Origin: Burkholderiales bacterium RIFCSPHIGHO2_12_FULL_63_20
GTDB taxonomy: Bacteria > Pseudomonadota > Gammaproteobacteria > Burkholderiales > Burkholderiaceae_C
DNA: 64,000 nt
Direction: 5' to 3'
Assembly: GCA_001770775.1 (NCBI GenBank)
Contig: MESA01000033.1
Coordinates: forward strand, 256,417 to 320,416
Part shown: positions 35,510 to 47,088 of the stretch, piece after piece
Layout of the letters: each line of letters starts with the position of its first letter
Position numbering within the stretch: the first letter of the stretch is position 1
Translations under genes and position numbers: made by a program
The notes under the pieces: model-generated
What the model saw: only the letters and a program-made list of their open reading frames with translations
Database searches by the model: none
What the model was told of the DNA's origin: nothing

Positions 35510-36451
35510 TCAGGCGTACACATCGGTGCACAGCGCATCCGGCGCGGGATAGGGTGCGGAGTGCGCCTGCCGCACCGCGGCGTCGATTTCGGCATGCACC
35601 GCGTCTTGCAGTTCACTGAGCACCTGCTCCGTGAGCGTGCCCTCGCCCAGCAAGCGACTGATCTGCCGTTGGATCGGATCCCGGGCCAGCCAAGGAGCGC
35701 GCTCTTGCGCCGTGATGTGCGCCTCGGTGTCACCCGAATAGTGACCTCGTTGGCGATAGGTCAAGGTCTCCAGCAGGTAAGGCTTGCCGGAGGCGCGGAT
35801 GGTGTCCACCGCGTGCCTAGCCGCGTCACGCACCGTCTGAACGTCGTTGCCATCCACGGTCTGACAGGGCAGCCCATAGCCCGCCCCCCAGGCACTGACA
35901 TGCTCAGTCAGCATCGTTTCCTGCCGGCGCACGAAGGCTTGCCACTGATTGTTCTCGCAGACGTACAGGATCGGCAATTGCCAGACGGTGGCCAGGTTCA
36001 GAGACTCGTGAAAGATCCCTTCACAGGCCGCGCCATCCCCGAAGAAGCACACCGTGATGCCTGGCTCATGGCCCATCTTGCGCGCCAGGGCCACGCCCGG
36101 CGCCATCGACAGCTCACCGCCCACGATGGTCGAGGTCAGCACCACGCCCAACTCCGCCACCGAGATGTGCAGCGACCCGCTCTTGCCCTGGCAATAGCCC
36201 GTCGCCTTGCCCATGACCTCGGCGAGGATGCGCGCCGGGTCTGCCCCCCGGGCGATCAAATGGGCGGCGCTGCGGTGGTTGGTCAGGATGCGATCCTCAG
36301 GCCGCAGCGCCGCCACCACGCCGACCGCGCTGGCCTCTTGCCCCTGCGAGGAACACGTCATCGGAAAGGGCCCCTGCGCCTGGAGCGCCGCTACACGCGC
36401 TTCATAAGCCCGCGCCCGCAGCATCTGCCGCAGCATCTCGAGCGGGGTCAT
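35510..36451 (-). CDS. Thiamine-dependent 2-oxoacid/acetoin dehydrogenase E1 alpha subunit
   Basis: A 313-residue E1 alpha (AcoA/PdhA type). The thiamine-diphosphate motif is complete: CFFGDGAACEGIFHESLNLA then YVCENNQWQA (GDG ... NN). SSQGQEASAVGVVAALRPED, HRSAAHLIARGADPARILAE and GKSGSLHIS are also typical. It overlaps the hemerythrin-like gene stop by four bases and is followed by E1 beta. The substrate (pyruvate, acetoin, branched-chain oxoacid) cannot be decided from sequence. It is shorter than many E1 alpha chains. Confidence 0.88.
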   Translation of the reverse strand: MTPLEMLRQMLRARAYEARVAALQAQGPFPMTCSSQGQEASAVGVVAALRPEDRILTNHRSAAHLIARGADPARILAEVMGKATGYCQGKSGSLHISVAELGVVLTSTIVGGELSMAPGVALARKMGHEPGITVCFFGDGAACEGIFHESLNLATVWQLPILYVCENNQWQAFVRRQETMLTEHVSAWGAGYGLPCQTVDGNDVQTVRDAARHAVDTIRASGKPYLLETLTYRQRGHYSGDTEAHITAQERAPWLARDPIQRQISRLLGEGTLTEQVLSELQDAVHAEIDAAVRQAHSAPYPAPDALCTDVYA

Positions 36452-37146
36452 GCCAGCATCTCCTGAGGCACGGCGACCTCCTCCTGGAAAGCGGCCTTGA
36501 GCTTCAGCCAGTCGCGCGCCTGCAACAGCGGACGGGCCATGTCCAGCTGCGAGGCAAAGACCTCCGGCGGCATGCCCTGACGCATCCCCTGCAGCATGCC
36601 AACGCGTTCGGCGTGCGACACACTCGGCAAGATCCAGCGGAAGTGCAAAGCCATCTCGTCGGGCGGAATGCTCGCTACCAGCTCATCGTGCAGGGCGATC
36701 AGCTCATCATCGCTGTAGTGCGCCCACAGCACTGCGTTGTGCGCCTGCTCCTCCAGCAGCATGTGCGTCAGGTTGTCTGAGATGAACTGGCTCATCTCGT
36801 GATACAGCCGCAACCAATGGGCATTGCGCTCGCTGGGTGATGCCACCTCTGCCTGCGCCAACACCGCGCGCAACGCCGCGATCTCGGCGACATGATCCGC
36901 ATGATCGGACTCGGCCTGCTGGGCATTGCCGGGTGCACGACGCTCCAGCGCCGTGTGGATGAAGCGGTTCTCGTGCACCAAGTGCTCACCACACACATGC
37001 AGCAGCGTGCGCACCTGTTCAGCGCAGTCCGTGCACTCCTGCACGTCGGTCGGATCGGTGTGGCCCACACGGACGAGGGTGTCCGTCATGAAGGCGCGCA
37101 GGCCCTTGTGCACGGCCTGGTAGAGATTGAAACGGTCAGTGGTCAT
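36448..37146 (-). CDS. Hemerythrin-like His/Glu four-helix protein
   Basis: A 232-residue helical protein with the hemerythrin HHE pattern of likely di-iron ligands: FNLYQAVHKGLRAF, HLVHENRFIHTALE, SDHADHVAEIAAL and SDNLTHMLLEEQAHN. Hemerythrin-like proteins bind O2, NO or iron. A C-terminal 70 residues (MALHFRWILPSVSHAERVGM onward) extend beyond the bundle. The ATG at 37146 has AGGAAGAG upstream and is preferred to a longer frame from 37254. It is the first gene of an operon with the E1 subunits, an unusual pairing. Confidence 0.75.
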   Translation of the reverse strand: MTTDRFNLYQAVHKGLRAFMTDTLVRVGHTDPTDVQECTDCAEQVRTLLHVCGEHLVHENRFIHTALERRAPGNAQQAESDHADHVAEIAALRAVLAQAEVASPSERNAHWLRLYHEMSQFISDNLTHMLLEEQAHNAVLWAHYSDDELIALHDELVASIPPDEMALHFRWILPSVSHAERVGMLQGMRQGMPPEVFASQLDMARPLLQARDWLKLKAAFQEEVAVPQEMLA

Positions 37147-37322
37147 GATGGCTCTTCCTGAGGTGCGCCCGGCTCGACAGCCGAGCTGTTGTGGTTGACG
37201 CAAGCCACTGTAGGAAAACCGACCCGATCCGTTTCGTAAATGCTTCTTCAGCAATCCTTAAAGGTCTCATATCCCCCCAAGAGGACGCCCTCCATGGTGG
37301 GTGCCACCGTGCGTCAAGGCGC

Positions 37323-37358
37323 AAAAAAGCCGCTGCCCCTCTCGGGGACAGCGGCTTT
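37323..37358 (-). terminator. Rho-independent terminator of fadD
   Basis: On the minus strand AAAGCCGCTGTCCCC pairs with GGGGCAGCGGCTTT, with one bulged base and a four-base loop, followed by a T-run (complement of the A-run at 37323-37328). It lies about 50 bases after the fadD stop. Confidence 0.9.
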
Positions 37359-37411
37359 CTGCTTGCCTCCTCGGTCACCAACTGGGGACCTGCCCCAGCC
37401 GGACGCCTCGG

Positions 37412-39106
37412 TTATTTCTTCTCGTCGCGCAGCTCGCGACGCAGGATCTTGCCCACGTTGGTCTTGGGCAGGTCGGTGCGGAACTCGATGTACTTGGGGC
37501 ACTTGTAACCGGTCAGCTGCTCATGGCAGTAAGCCTTGAGCGCCTCTTCGGTCAGCGTCGTATCCTTGCGCACCACGAACAGCTTCACAGCCTCGCCCGC
37601 CTTGGCATCGGGCACGCCCACGGCGGCACACTCCAGCACGCCGGGGTGCAGGTTGACGACCTGCTCGACCTCGTTGGGGTACACGTTGAAACCCGACACC
37701 AGGATCATGTCCTTCTTGCGGTCCACGATGCGAACCTGGCCGCGCTCGTCCATGATGCCGATGTCGCCCGTGCGGAAGAAGTTGTCGGAGGTCATGACCT
37801 TCGCCGTTTCGTCGTCACGCTGCCAGTAGCCGGCCATCACCTGAGGACCCCGGATGGAGATTTCGCCCACGCCACCGATGGGCAGATGGTTGCCGTCGTC
37901 GTCCAGGATGGCCACTTCGGTCGATGGCAACGGGTAGCCGATCGAACCGTTGAACTCGGTGTTGTCCAGGCGGTTGGCCGTGGCCACCGGCGAGGTCTCC
38001 GACAGGCCATAGCCTTCGACGATGGGGCAGCCGGTGATCTTCTTCCAGATCTCGGCGGTGGCCTGTTGCACGGCCATACCGCCACCCATCGACACCTTCA
38101 GGCCAGAGAAGTCCAGCTTGGCAAAGTCAGGGTGGTTTGCCAGCGCGTTGAACAGGGTGTTCACAGCAGGGAATTGGTTGACCTTGTAGCCACTCAGGGT
38201 CTTGATCACGGCTGGCAGATCGCGCGGGTTCGGGATCAGGATGTTCATCGAGCCCAGGCGAGCCCCCATGAAGTAGCACACCGTCAGCGAGAAGATGTGA
38301 TACAGCGGCAGCGCACAAACTGCCACCAGAGGGGCATTGCCCAGCTTGCTCAGCTCAGGCTTGAACCAGGCTTCGTTTTGCAGGATGTTGGCCACCACAT
38401 TGCGATGCAACAGCGTGGCACCCTTGGACACCCCAGTGGTGCCGCCGGTGTACTGCAGGAAGGCCACGTCAGTGGGCTTGAGCGCAGGGCGGGCGTACTT
38501 CAGAGACCGGCCCTTTGCCACGGCATCCTTGAAGGTGGTCAGCTTGCACTTGGCATTGTCGGGCAGGCTGTACGCCGGCACCATCTTCTTGACGTTGCGC
38601 ACCACGAAGTTAACCAGCGTGCCCTTCAAGAAAGGCAGCATGTCACCCATGGAGGCGAGCACGATGCGCTTGATCGGCGTGCGCGCCACCACTTCCTGCA
38701 GCGTGGTCGCGAAGTTTTCGAGGATGACGATGGCCTCGGCCCCCGAATCCTTGAGCTGGTGCTCCAGCTCGCGCGGGGTGTAGAGCGGGTTGACGTTGAC
38801 GACCACATAACCCGCACGCAGCACAGCGGCAATCGCCACCACGTACTGAGGAATGTTGGGCATCATCAGCGCCACGCGGGCGCCTTTGGCCAGACCTTGG
38901 GCCTGCAGCCACGCGGCCATGGCATTGGACATCTCATCGATCTGACTGAACGTCCAATGCGCCCCCATGAAAGATGCCATGTCGCGCTGGGCGTGCTGCT
39001 TGAACGACTGGTCCAGCAGGTCTACCAACGATGAATATTCTTCGGGGTTGATTTCGGCGGGCACGCCTGGTTCGTAGTGGGCAAGCCAGGGTTTGGTACT
39101 CGTCAT
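37412..39106 (-). CDS. fadD: Long-chain fatty acid-CoA ligase
   Basis: Activates fatty acids with ATP and CoA for beta-oxidation. The 564-residue ANL enzyme has the P-loop-like YTGGTTGVSKGATLLHRN, VEGYGLSETSPVA, SIRGPQVMAGYW, and the hinge region FFRTGDIGIMDERGQVRIVD followed by RKKDMILVSGFNVYP; the adenylation Lys lies near LPKTNVGKILRRELR. Length matches E. coli FadD. It is a single gene with its own terminator and is divergent from the GMC oxidoreductase pair. Confidence 0.94.
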   Translation of the reverse strand: MTSTKPWLAHYEPGVPAEINPEEYSSLVDLLDQSFKQHAQRDMASFMGAHWTFSQIDEMSNAMAAWLQAQGLAKGARVALMMPNIPQYVVAIAAVLRAGYVVVNVNPLYTPRELEHQLKDSGAEAIVILENFATTLQEVVARTPIKRIVLASMGDMLPFLKGTLVNFVVRNVKKMVPAYSLPDNAKCKLTTFKDAVAKGRSLKYARPALKPTDVAFLQYTGGTTGVSKGATLLHRNVVANILQNEAWFKPELSKLGNAPLVAVCALPLYHIFSLTVCYFMGARLGSMNILIPNPRDLPAVIKTLSGYKVNQFPAVNTLFNALANHPDFAKLDFSGLKVSMGGGMAVQQATAEIWKKITGCPIVEGYGLSETSPVATANRLDNTEFNGSIGYPLPSTEVAILDDDGNHLPIGGVGEISIRGPQVMAGYWQRDDETAKVMTSDNFFRTGDIGIMDERGQVRIVDRKKDMILVSGFNVYPNEVEQVVNLHPGVLECAAVGVPDAKAGEAVKLFVVRKDTTLTEEALKAYCHEQLTGYKCPKYIEFRTDLPKTNVGKILRRELRDEKK

Positions 39107-39381
39107 CGTCGTCCTCTTGTCTGATCAGTTACGGCTGAATTCAATGCCAATGCAGCAGCCAGAGCAGCGGCTCCAGTGCTGCATTAATTCTGCAACACTC
39201 GCGCGCCAGGGTTCACCCTCGAACGGCATCACAAGCGCTTCTTTTTTGCTGAACACCACCTGAACAGGTGACTTTTCAGCCCCTACAAGCGGGGGTTTAC
39301 GCCAAGTCACCGCATCCCACGTCAACATCAATTTGACTCACAATGTTTCCTATTTGAAAACTCCGCAAGGAAACACCTCAC

Positions 39382-39918
39382 ATGGTTGACCGAGCCATAG
39401 ACCACCCCTTGATGCCCAAGCGACGCTGGTTTTTGAAAACGGCCCTGGCCATCGGCGCGGTGAGCGCCACCCTGGGCGGCCTGGTGTTCTGGCACCGCGG
39501 CCTGCGCGATGGCAAGCTCACCGAGCATGGTCGGGACGTGTGCCATGGGCTGGCACGTGGCATTCTGGGCCCCATGCTGCCCAAAGATGCCGCACTGCGC
39601 GCCAGCGCCCTGGAAGCACACCTTGACAACATGGAAGACTTCATTCGCGGCACCCCCGCCGTGATGCAGATTCAGATCAACGCTGTCCTCGGATTGCTGG
39701 GCAACGCTCCCACCCGCTACATGCTGACTGACCTGGGGCACTCCTGGCGAGAAGCCAGCGATGCCCAGATCGAGCGTGCCCTCGACACCATGCGGCTCAA
39801 CCCTCTGCCCACGAATCGCCTGACCTACCAGGTCGTGCGGGGTCTGACCTGCATGAGCTTCTTCTCCAACAGCGCCAACTGGCCTCTGACCGGCTACCCC
39901 GGCCCCCTCGACGTATGA
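39382..39918 (+). CDS. Tat-like small partner of the GMC oxidoreductase
   Basis: A 178-residue protein with a twin-arginine-like signal (PKRRWFLKTALAIGAVSATLGGLVFW): RRWFLK fits the Tat box RRxFLK except for Lys before the arginines. The mature part shares the look of small subunits that accompany GMC oxidoreductases (gluconate-dehydrogenase-subunit-3-like), with a conserved-looking LTYQVVRGLTCMSFFSNSAN. Its stop overlaps the start of the GMC gene. AAGGAA at 39368-39373 supports the ATG at 39382. It may carry the flavoprotein to the periplasm. Confidence 0.7.
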   Translation: MVDRAIDHPLMPKRRWFLKTALAIGAVSATLGGLVFWHRGLRDGKLTEHGRDVCHGLARGILGPMLPKDAALRASALEAHLDNMEDFIRGTPAVMQIQINAVLGLLGNAPTRYMLTDLGHSWREASDAQIERALDTMRLNPLPTNRLTYQVVRGLTCMSFFSNSANWPLTGYPGPLDV

Positions 39919-41525
39919 GCAAGCTTCCTGACCCCTTCCGCGAAGGCCTGGCCCGTGGCTGGAAAGCCACCCATGGTGAACAAGGCCTGCCCGCACAGAT
40001 TCAATGCGATGTGGCCGTCGTCGGCACTGGCGCGGGTGCCGGCATCACCGCTGAGCTGCTCACCCGTGCCGGGCTGGACGTGGTCCTGATTGAGGAAGGC
40101 CCGCTGCGCACCAGCTCCGACTTCAACCAGAAAGAGTCCGAGGCTTACCGCACCCTTTATCAGGAGTCAGCCGCACGACGCACACTGGATGGCGCCATCA
40201 GCATCATGCAAGGTCGCTGTGTGGGCGGCACCACCGTGATCAATTGGACCAGTTCCTTCCGCACCCCGGACAGCACGCTGCGCCACTGGCAGGACATGTT
40301 CGGACTCGGCGAGTACACCACCGAGGCGATGGCACCGTGGTTCGAACAGGCCGAGCGCCGCCTGAACATGGCGCCGTGGACCATCCCCCCCAACCTCAAC
40401 AACGAGGTGCTGCGTAAGGGCGCGACCAAGCTGGGCATCTCCTCAGCGGTCATCCCCCGCAACGTCAAGGGATGCTGGAACCTCGGCGCCTGTGGCCTGG
40501 GCTGCCCCACCAATGCCAAGCAGTCCATGCTGGTGACGTCTATCCCCACCGCGCTCAACGCGGGCGCCCGGCTGTTCTACCAGACCCGTGCCCACAAGCT
40601 CGACATCCAGAATGGGCAGGTCAAGGGCCTGGTGTGCGTGCCGATCCGCCTCAATGGCGACAAGGTGTCCGATCAGACCATGCGCGTGGTCGCCAGACAC
40701 TACGTGGTGGCGGGTGGGGCCATCAACTCCCCCGCCTTGCTGCGTCGCTCGGACGCCCCCGACCCACACGGTCTGCTGGGCGGCCGCACCTTCTTGCATC
40801 CGGTCAGCTTTTCGGCCGGCATCTTCGACGAGCGGATCGAGGGTTGGCAAGGCGCCCCGCAATCGCTGTACTCCGATCACTTCGTCCACGATGCGCCGCC
40901 GCAAGGCCCGATCGGCTTCAAGGTTGAGGCGGCCCCCCTGCACCCCGGCATGGCCTCCATCCTGATGGGCGGCCACGGCCAGCGGCTAGCGACGCGTTTC
41001 CAACAGTATCCGCACACGCAGATGATGCTGTCGCTCATGCGTGACGGCTTCCACCCCGAGTCAGTAGGCGGCAAGGTGCGCATGCACCTCGACGGCTCAC
41101 CTGTGCTGGACTACCCTTTGACCGATTACGTGCTCGACGGCTTCCGGCGCTCGCTGCTGGCCATGGCCGAGATTCAGTTTGCGGCGGGCGCGAAGGTGGT
41201 ACGTCCATTCCACGAGCAGAGCGATGACTACAGCACCTGGGCCTCAGCCAAGGCCGCCATCGCCGCCTTCGACATGAAGCCCTTGCTGACGGGCGCAGGC
41301 AGCGCCCACGTCATGGGCGGCTGTGGCATGGCGAGCACCGAAGCCTTGGGCGTGGTGCGCCCCGACGGCGTGCACTGGCAACTCGATAACCTGTCGGTGC
41401 ATGACGGCTCGGTATTTCCGACCAGCATCGGCGCCAACCCGCAACTGTCGATCTATGGCACGGCCAACCGTCTGGCCACCCAACTTGCCAAGCGCCTGAG
41501 CGGCAAGGACGTAACCCTGGCCTGA
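39915..41525 (+). CDS. GMC-family FAD oxidoreductase
   Basis: A 536-residue flavoprotein. The FAD-binding start is CDVAVVGTGAGAGITAELLT followed by VVLIEEGP. GRCVGGTTVINWTSS, a Cys-rich CWNLGACGLGCPTNAKQSM loop, VVAGGAINSPALL, and the C-terminal HVMGGCGMASTE plus VHDGSVFPTSIGANPQLSIY complete the fold. The Cys-rich loop recalls long-chain alcohol oxidases and related bacterial GMC enzymes. It has no signal of its own, so it may be exported by the Tat signal of the preceding gene. Substrate is unknown; an alcohol is likely. Confidence 0.88.
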   Translation: MSKLPDPFREGLARGWKATHGEQGLPAQIQCDVAVVGTGAGAGITAELLTRAGLDVVLIEEGPLRTSSDFNQKESEAYRTLYQESAARRTLDGAISIMQGRCVGGTTVINWTSSFRTPDSTLRHWQDMFGLGEYTTEAMAPWFEQAERRLNMAPWTIPPNLNNEVLRKGATKLGISSAVIPRNVKGCWNLGACGLGCPTNAKQSMLVTSIPTALNAGARLFYQTRAHKLDIQNGQVKGLVCVPIRLNGDKVSDQTMRVVARHYVVAGGAINSPALLRRSDAPDPHGLLGGRTFLHPVSFSAGIFDERIEGWQGAPQSLYSDHFVHDAPPQGPIGFKVEAAPLHPGMASILMGGHGQRLATRFQQYPHTQMMLSLMRDGFHPESVGGKVRMHLDGSPVLDYPLTDYVLDGFRRSLLAMAEIQFAAGAKVVRPFHEQSDDYSTWASAKAAIAAFDMKPLLTGAGSAHVMGGCGMASTEALGVVRPDGVHWQLDNLSVHDGSVFPTSIGANPQLSIYGTANRLATQLAKRLSGKDVTLA

Positions 41526-41556
41526 TTATCAAGCGCGCTCCAGCGGAGCGAGCAAG

Positions 41557-41583
41557 AAAAAACCCCGCCGAGGCGGGGTTTTT
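41557..41583. terminator. Bidirectional terminator between the GMC gene and ompA
   Basis: CCCCGCC (41563-41569) pairs with GGCGGGG (41572-41578), flanked by an A-run on the left and a T-run on the right, so both converging transcripts can end here. Confidence 0.9.
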
Positions 41584-41628
41584 GTCGCGTCATGGTGACC
41601 CCGGAGGGTCACCTGAGCAGCGCAGCAA

Positions 41629-42261
41629 TTACTTGGCGCGGGTGCCGACGACTTCGATTTCCACGCGACGGTTCTTGGCGCGACCATCGGCAGACTTGTT
41701 GTCAGCCACGGGTTGCTTTTCGCCCTTGCCTTCGGTGTAGATCTTGGAAGCGTCGATGCCCTTGCCAGCCAGGTAGGACTTGACGGCTTCGGAGCGCTTG
41801 ACCGCCAGCTTTTCGTTGTAAGCGTCAGAGCCCACGGAGTCGGTGTGACCCACTGCGATCACGACTTCCAGGTTCAGACCCTTGACCTTGTCAGCCAGGT
41901 CGTCCAGCTTGGCCTTGCCTTCGGGCTTCAGGGCGGTCTTGTTGAAGTCGAAGAAAGCGTCAGCAGCGAAGCTCACCTTTTCGGTGGCGGGGGCAGCAGG
42001 CACCACGGCGGCAGGAGCCGGTGCAGGAGCCGGTGCAGCCGGTGCGGCGGCAGGAGCCGCAGCCACAGGAGCGGGCACGCCATCGCAACCTTGGACGCCG
42101 GTAGCCGGGGTCCAGAAGTTGTCACGCCAGCAATATTCGTTCGTACCGTTCTTCCACACGGTGCCGTCGGTACCACGCCAGTTGTCCACGGTTTGGGCGA
42201 AAGCACCACCAGCCAGAGCAGCGGTAGCAAACAGAGCAGCGATTTGATTGAGCTTGATCAT
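41629..42261 (-). CDS. ompA: OmpA-family outer-membrane protein
   Basis: A 210-residue protein with signal peptide MIKLNQIAALFATAALAGGAFA, a short Trp/Cys-containing head (YCWRDNFWTPATGVQGCDG), an Ala/Pro-rich linker, and a C-terminal OmpA peptidoglycan-binding domain (AFFDFNKTALKPEGKAKLDD, VIAVGHTDSVGSDAYNEKLA, KNRRVEIEVVG). It lacks the eight-stranded barrel, as is common in Burkholderiales. The ATG at 42261 gives the signal peptide; the longer frame to 42297 adds no homology. Confidence 0.93.
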   Translation of the reverse strand: MIKLNQIAALFATAALAGGAFAQTVDNWRGTDGTVWKNGTNEYCWRDNFWTPATGVQGCDGVPAPVAAAPAAAPAAPAPAPAPAAVVPAAPATEKVSFAADAFFDFNKTALKPEGKAKLDDLADKVKGLNLEVVIAVGHTDSVGSDAYNEKLAVKRSEAVKSYLAGKGIDASKIYTEGKGEKQPVADNKSADGRAKNRRVEIEVVGTRAK

Positions 42262-42589
42262 GCGAGTCCTCACATATATATAGACGCAGCATTTCACTGC
42301 GAAGCACCCTTAGCGGGCAACAGACCGAACCAGAACGGTGCCGGACGCCCGAGGCATAGACCAAGGGCACATTACGAAATCATTGTGCCATAGTGAATTT
42401 GACTCATGCAGGTAGAACGTGAGCGAAGTCGCCCCCCCCTTGGATTGTTGCGCGCCGACGACATGATCGGCCAATTACAATGGTTCTTTCCGTGCTGCCC
42501 AGACAGCCCGTCTGGCCGGCACCCGTGGAAGTCCATGACGACCCGATGGCCACCTCCGTCCGGATGTCCCTTCTCACCGTGAAGCACGC
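42262..42589. other. 328-base divergent intergenic region between ompA and gyrA
   Basis: No gene is apparent. It should carry promoters for both neighbours. On the plus strand a TACAAT at 42476-42481 could be a -10 for gyrA but lacks a good -35. On the minus strand an alternating TATATATA at 42273-42283 could serve ompA, though it would leave a very short leader. An eight-base C-run lies at 42432-42439. Confidence 0.5.
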
Positions 42590-45241
<2,652 letters not shown>

Positions 45242-45264
45242 TCGGACCACACCAAGCCTGACAC

Positions 45265-45286
45265 CCCCTCGAACAACGAGGGGTTT
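45265..45286 (+). terminator. Rho-independent terminator of gyrA
   Basis: CCCCTCG (45265-45271), loop AACAA, CGAGGGG (45277-45283) and TTT. It lies 23 bases after the gyrA stop. Confidence 0.75.
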
Positions 45287-45316
45287 CACACCTTTACAGG
45301 ATTGCAAGGACACACG

Positions 45317-45898
45317 ATGACTCTGATGAAAACCGCATGGGCGGTGGCCGTGGCCACCACGCTGGCCGCCACCTCCCTGTCGGCTCACGCTGACAAGAAA
45401 GAGGTCGTCCAGAAGATCCTGAGCTCGCAGCAGGGCGCACTGGACGACATGTCCCGCAACGTGGCCGAGCAGCCTGCCCGCCAACTCGCCATGGGCGCGC
45501 GCCAGATCCTGGTGCAGGGCGTGCCCGAAGACAAGCGTGAAGCCACAGCCAAGCTGGTCGACGCCGAGATCAAGAAATACCTCGATGGCGCCATCCCTGC
45601 CGTGCGCGCCAGCGCCGGCAAGCTGAGCACCAGCGTGCTGGGCCCCATCTATGAAGAGAAGTTCAGCGAAGACGAGCTCAAGCAGCTGCAAGCGATGCTG
45701 GAGTCCCCCGTCCTCAAGCGCTACCAGAGCCTGCTGCCCGAAATGAGCAACGCCCTGCTGGAAAAGGTGGTCGCCGACGCCCGCCCTCAGGTCACGCCCA
45801 AGCTGCAAACGGCTGAAAAGAACATCCGCGCCATCCTGGACAAGGCCACCGGCGGCAAGCTGAGCCAGGGTGAGGGCAAGCCCGCCACCAAGAAGTAA
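45317..45898 (+). CDS. DUF2059-type exported protein
   Basis: A 193-residue protein with signal peptide ending around SLSAHADKK and a helical mature part. A DUF2059-like C-terminus includes GPIYEEKFSEDELKQLQAML and ESPVLKRYQSLLPEMSNALL. Function is unknown; it is commonly found between gyrA and serC in Burkholderiales. The ATG at 45317 has AAGGA at 45306-45310 just upstream; the frame from 45302 would start with TTG and disturb the signal peptide. Confidence 0.8.
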   Translation: MTLMKTAWAVAVATTLAATSLSAHADKKEVVQKILSSQQGALDDMSRNVAEQPARQLAMGARQILVQGVPEDKREATAKLVDAEIKKYLDGAIPAVRASAGKLSTSVLGPIYEEKFSEDELKQLQAMLESPVLKRYQSLLPEMSNALLEKVVADARPQVTPKLQTAEKNIRAILDKATGGKLSQGEGKPATKK

Positions 45899-45907
45899 AT
45901 CCGAGAC

Positions 45908-45940
45908 GACGCCGGACTGGCACTCCGCCGCCGGCGTCTT
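45908..45940 (+). terminator. Possible weak terminator before serC
   Basis: GACGCCGG (45908-45915) pairs with CCGGCGTC (45931-45938) over a 15-base loop, followed by only two Ts. It may attenuate rather than stop transcription into serC. Confidence 0.35.
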
Positions 45941-45981
45941 GAATTCCCGCCTGACGCACCGTTTGTGCCTGGATTGTGCCC

Positions 45982-47088
45982 ATGACCCGCCCTTTCAATT
46001 TTTCAGCCGGCCCGGCCGCCCTGCCTGAAGAAGTCCTGCAACAGGCCGCCAGCGAGATGCTGGACTGGCATGGCTCGGGCATGGGCGTGATGGAGATGAG
46101 CCACCGCGGCAAGGAGTTCACGGCCATCGCACACCAGGCCGAAGCCGACCTGCGCGCGATCCTCGCGGTGCCGGCCACGCACAAGATCCTGTTCATGCAG
46201 GGGGGCGCCCTCGCCGAAAACGCGATCGTGCCGATGAACCTGTCGCGCGGCGGCCGTGCCGATTACGTGATCACGGGTTCGTGGTCGCAAAAGTCGGCCA
46301 AGGAAGCGCACAAGTACTGCGAAGTGCACATCGCCGCCAGCAACGCTGCCGACCACCACACCACCCTGCCCGACTACGACAGCTGGCAGATCAGCGACAA
46401 CGCTGCCTACGTGCATGTGTGCAGCAACGAGACCATCCACGGGGTCGAAATGCACGAGTTGCCCGATCTGGCCGCGCTCGGCACCCAGGCGCCGCTGGTG
46501 ATCGACTGCTCCTCCCACATCGTCTCGCGCCCCATCGACTGGTCGCGCGTGGGCCTGGCCTATGCCGGCGCCCAAAAGAACATCGGCCCCGCCGGCCTGA
46601 CCCTGGTGATCGTGCGCGAAGACCTGATCGGCCACGCCCTGCCGATCACCCCCTCGGCTTTCGACTACCAGATCGTGGCCGACAATGGGTCCATGTACAA
46701 CACGCCGGCCACCTACCCCTGGTACCTGTCCGGCCTGGTGTTCCAGTGGATCCTGCGTCAGCGCGAGGGTGACCTCACCGGCCTGGCGGCCATCGAGGCC
46801 CGCAACGTCGCCAAGGCCCAGCTGTTCTACGATTACGTCGATGCCTCGGGCTTCTACGTCAACAAGGTGGCCGGCAACTGCCGCTCGCGCATGAACATCC
46901 CCTTCTTCCTGCCTTCGGATGACCTGAACGACGCCTTCCTGAGCGGCGCCAAGGAAGCCGGATTGCTGCAACTCAAGGGGCACAAGAGCGTGGGCGGTAT
47001 GCGCGCCTCCATTTACAACGCCATGCCGCTGGCCGGCGTTCAAGCCCTGGTGGACTACATGAAGACCTTTGTCGCACGCCATGGTTGA
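45982..47088 (+). CDS. serC: Phosphoserine aminotransferase
   Basis: Converts 3-phosphohydroxypyruvate to phosphoserine, and serves pyridoxal phosphate synthesis. The 368-residue protein starts [20 protein letters not shown]. The PLP lysine lies in [20 protein letters not shown], with [20 protein letters not shown] before it and [16 protein letters not shown] near the end. The ATG at 45982 is preferred over a GTG two codons upstream. Its end overlaps pheA by eight bases, starting the serC-pheA-tyrA-aroA/cmk series. Confidence 0.97.
   Translation: MTRPFNFSAGPAALPEEVLQQAASEMLDWHGSGMGVMEMSHRGKEFTAIAHQAEADLRAILAVPATHKILFMQGGALAENAIVPMNLSRGGRADYVITGSWSQKSAKEAHKYCEVHIAASNAADHHTTLPDYDSWQISDNAAYVHVCSNETIHGVEMHELPDLAALGTQAPLVIDCSSHIVSRPIDWSRVGLAYAGAQKNIGPAGLTLVIVREDLIGHALPITPSAFDYQIVADNGSMYNTPATYPWYLSGLVFQWILRQREGDLTGLAAIEARNVAKAQLFYDYVDASGFYVNKVAGNCRSRMNIPFFLPSDDLNDAFLSGAKEAGLLQLKGHKSVGGMRASIYNAMPLAGVQALVDYMKTFVARHG

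Noticed and set aside
39125..39331. 68-codon open frame on the minus strand upstream of fadD
   Set aside because: No recognisable family, AT-richer noncoding-like composition, and it occupies the expected promoter region of fadD and the GMC pair.
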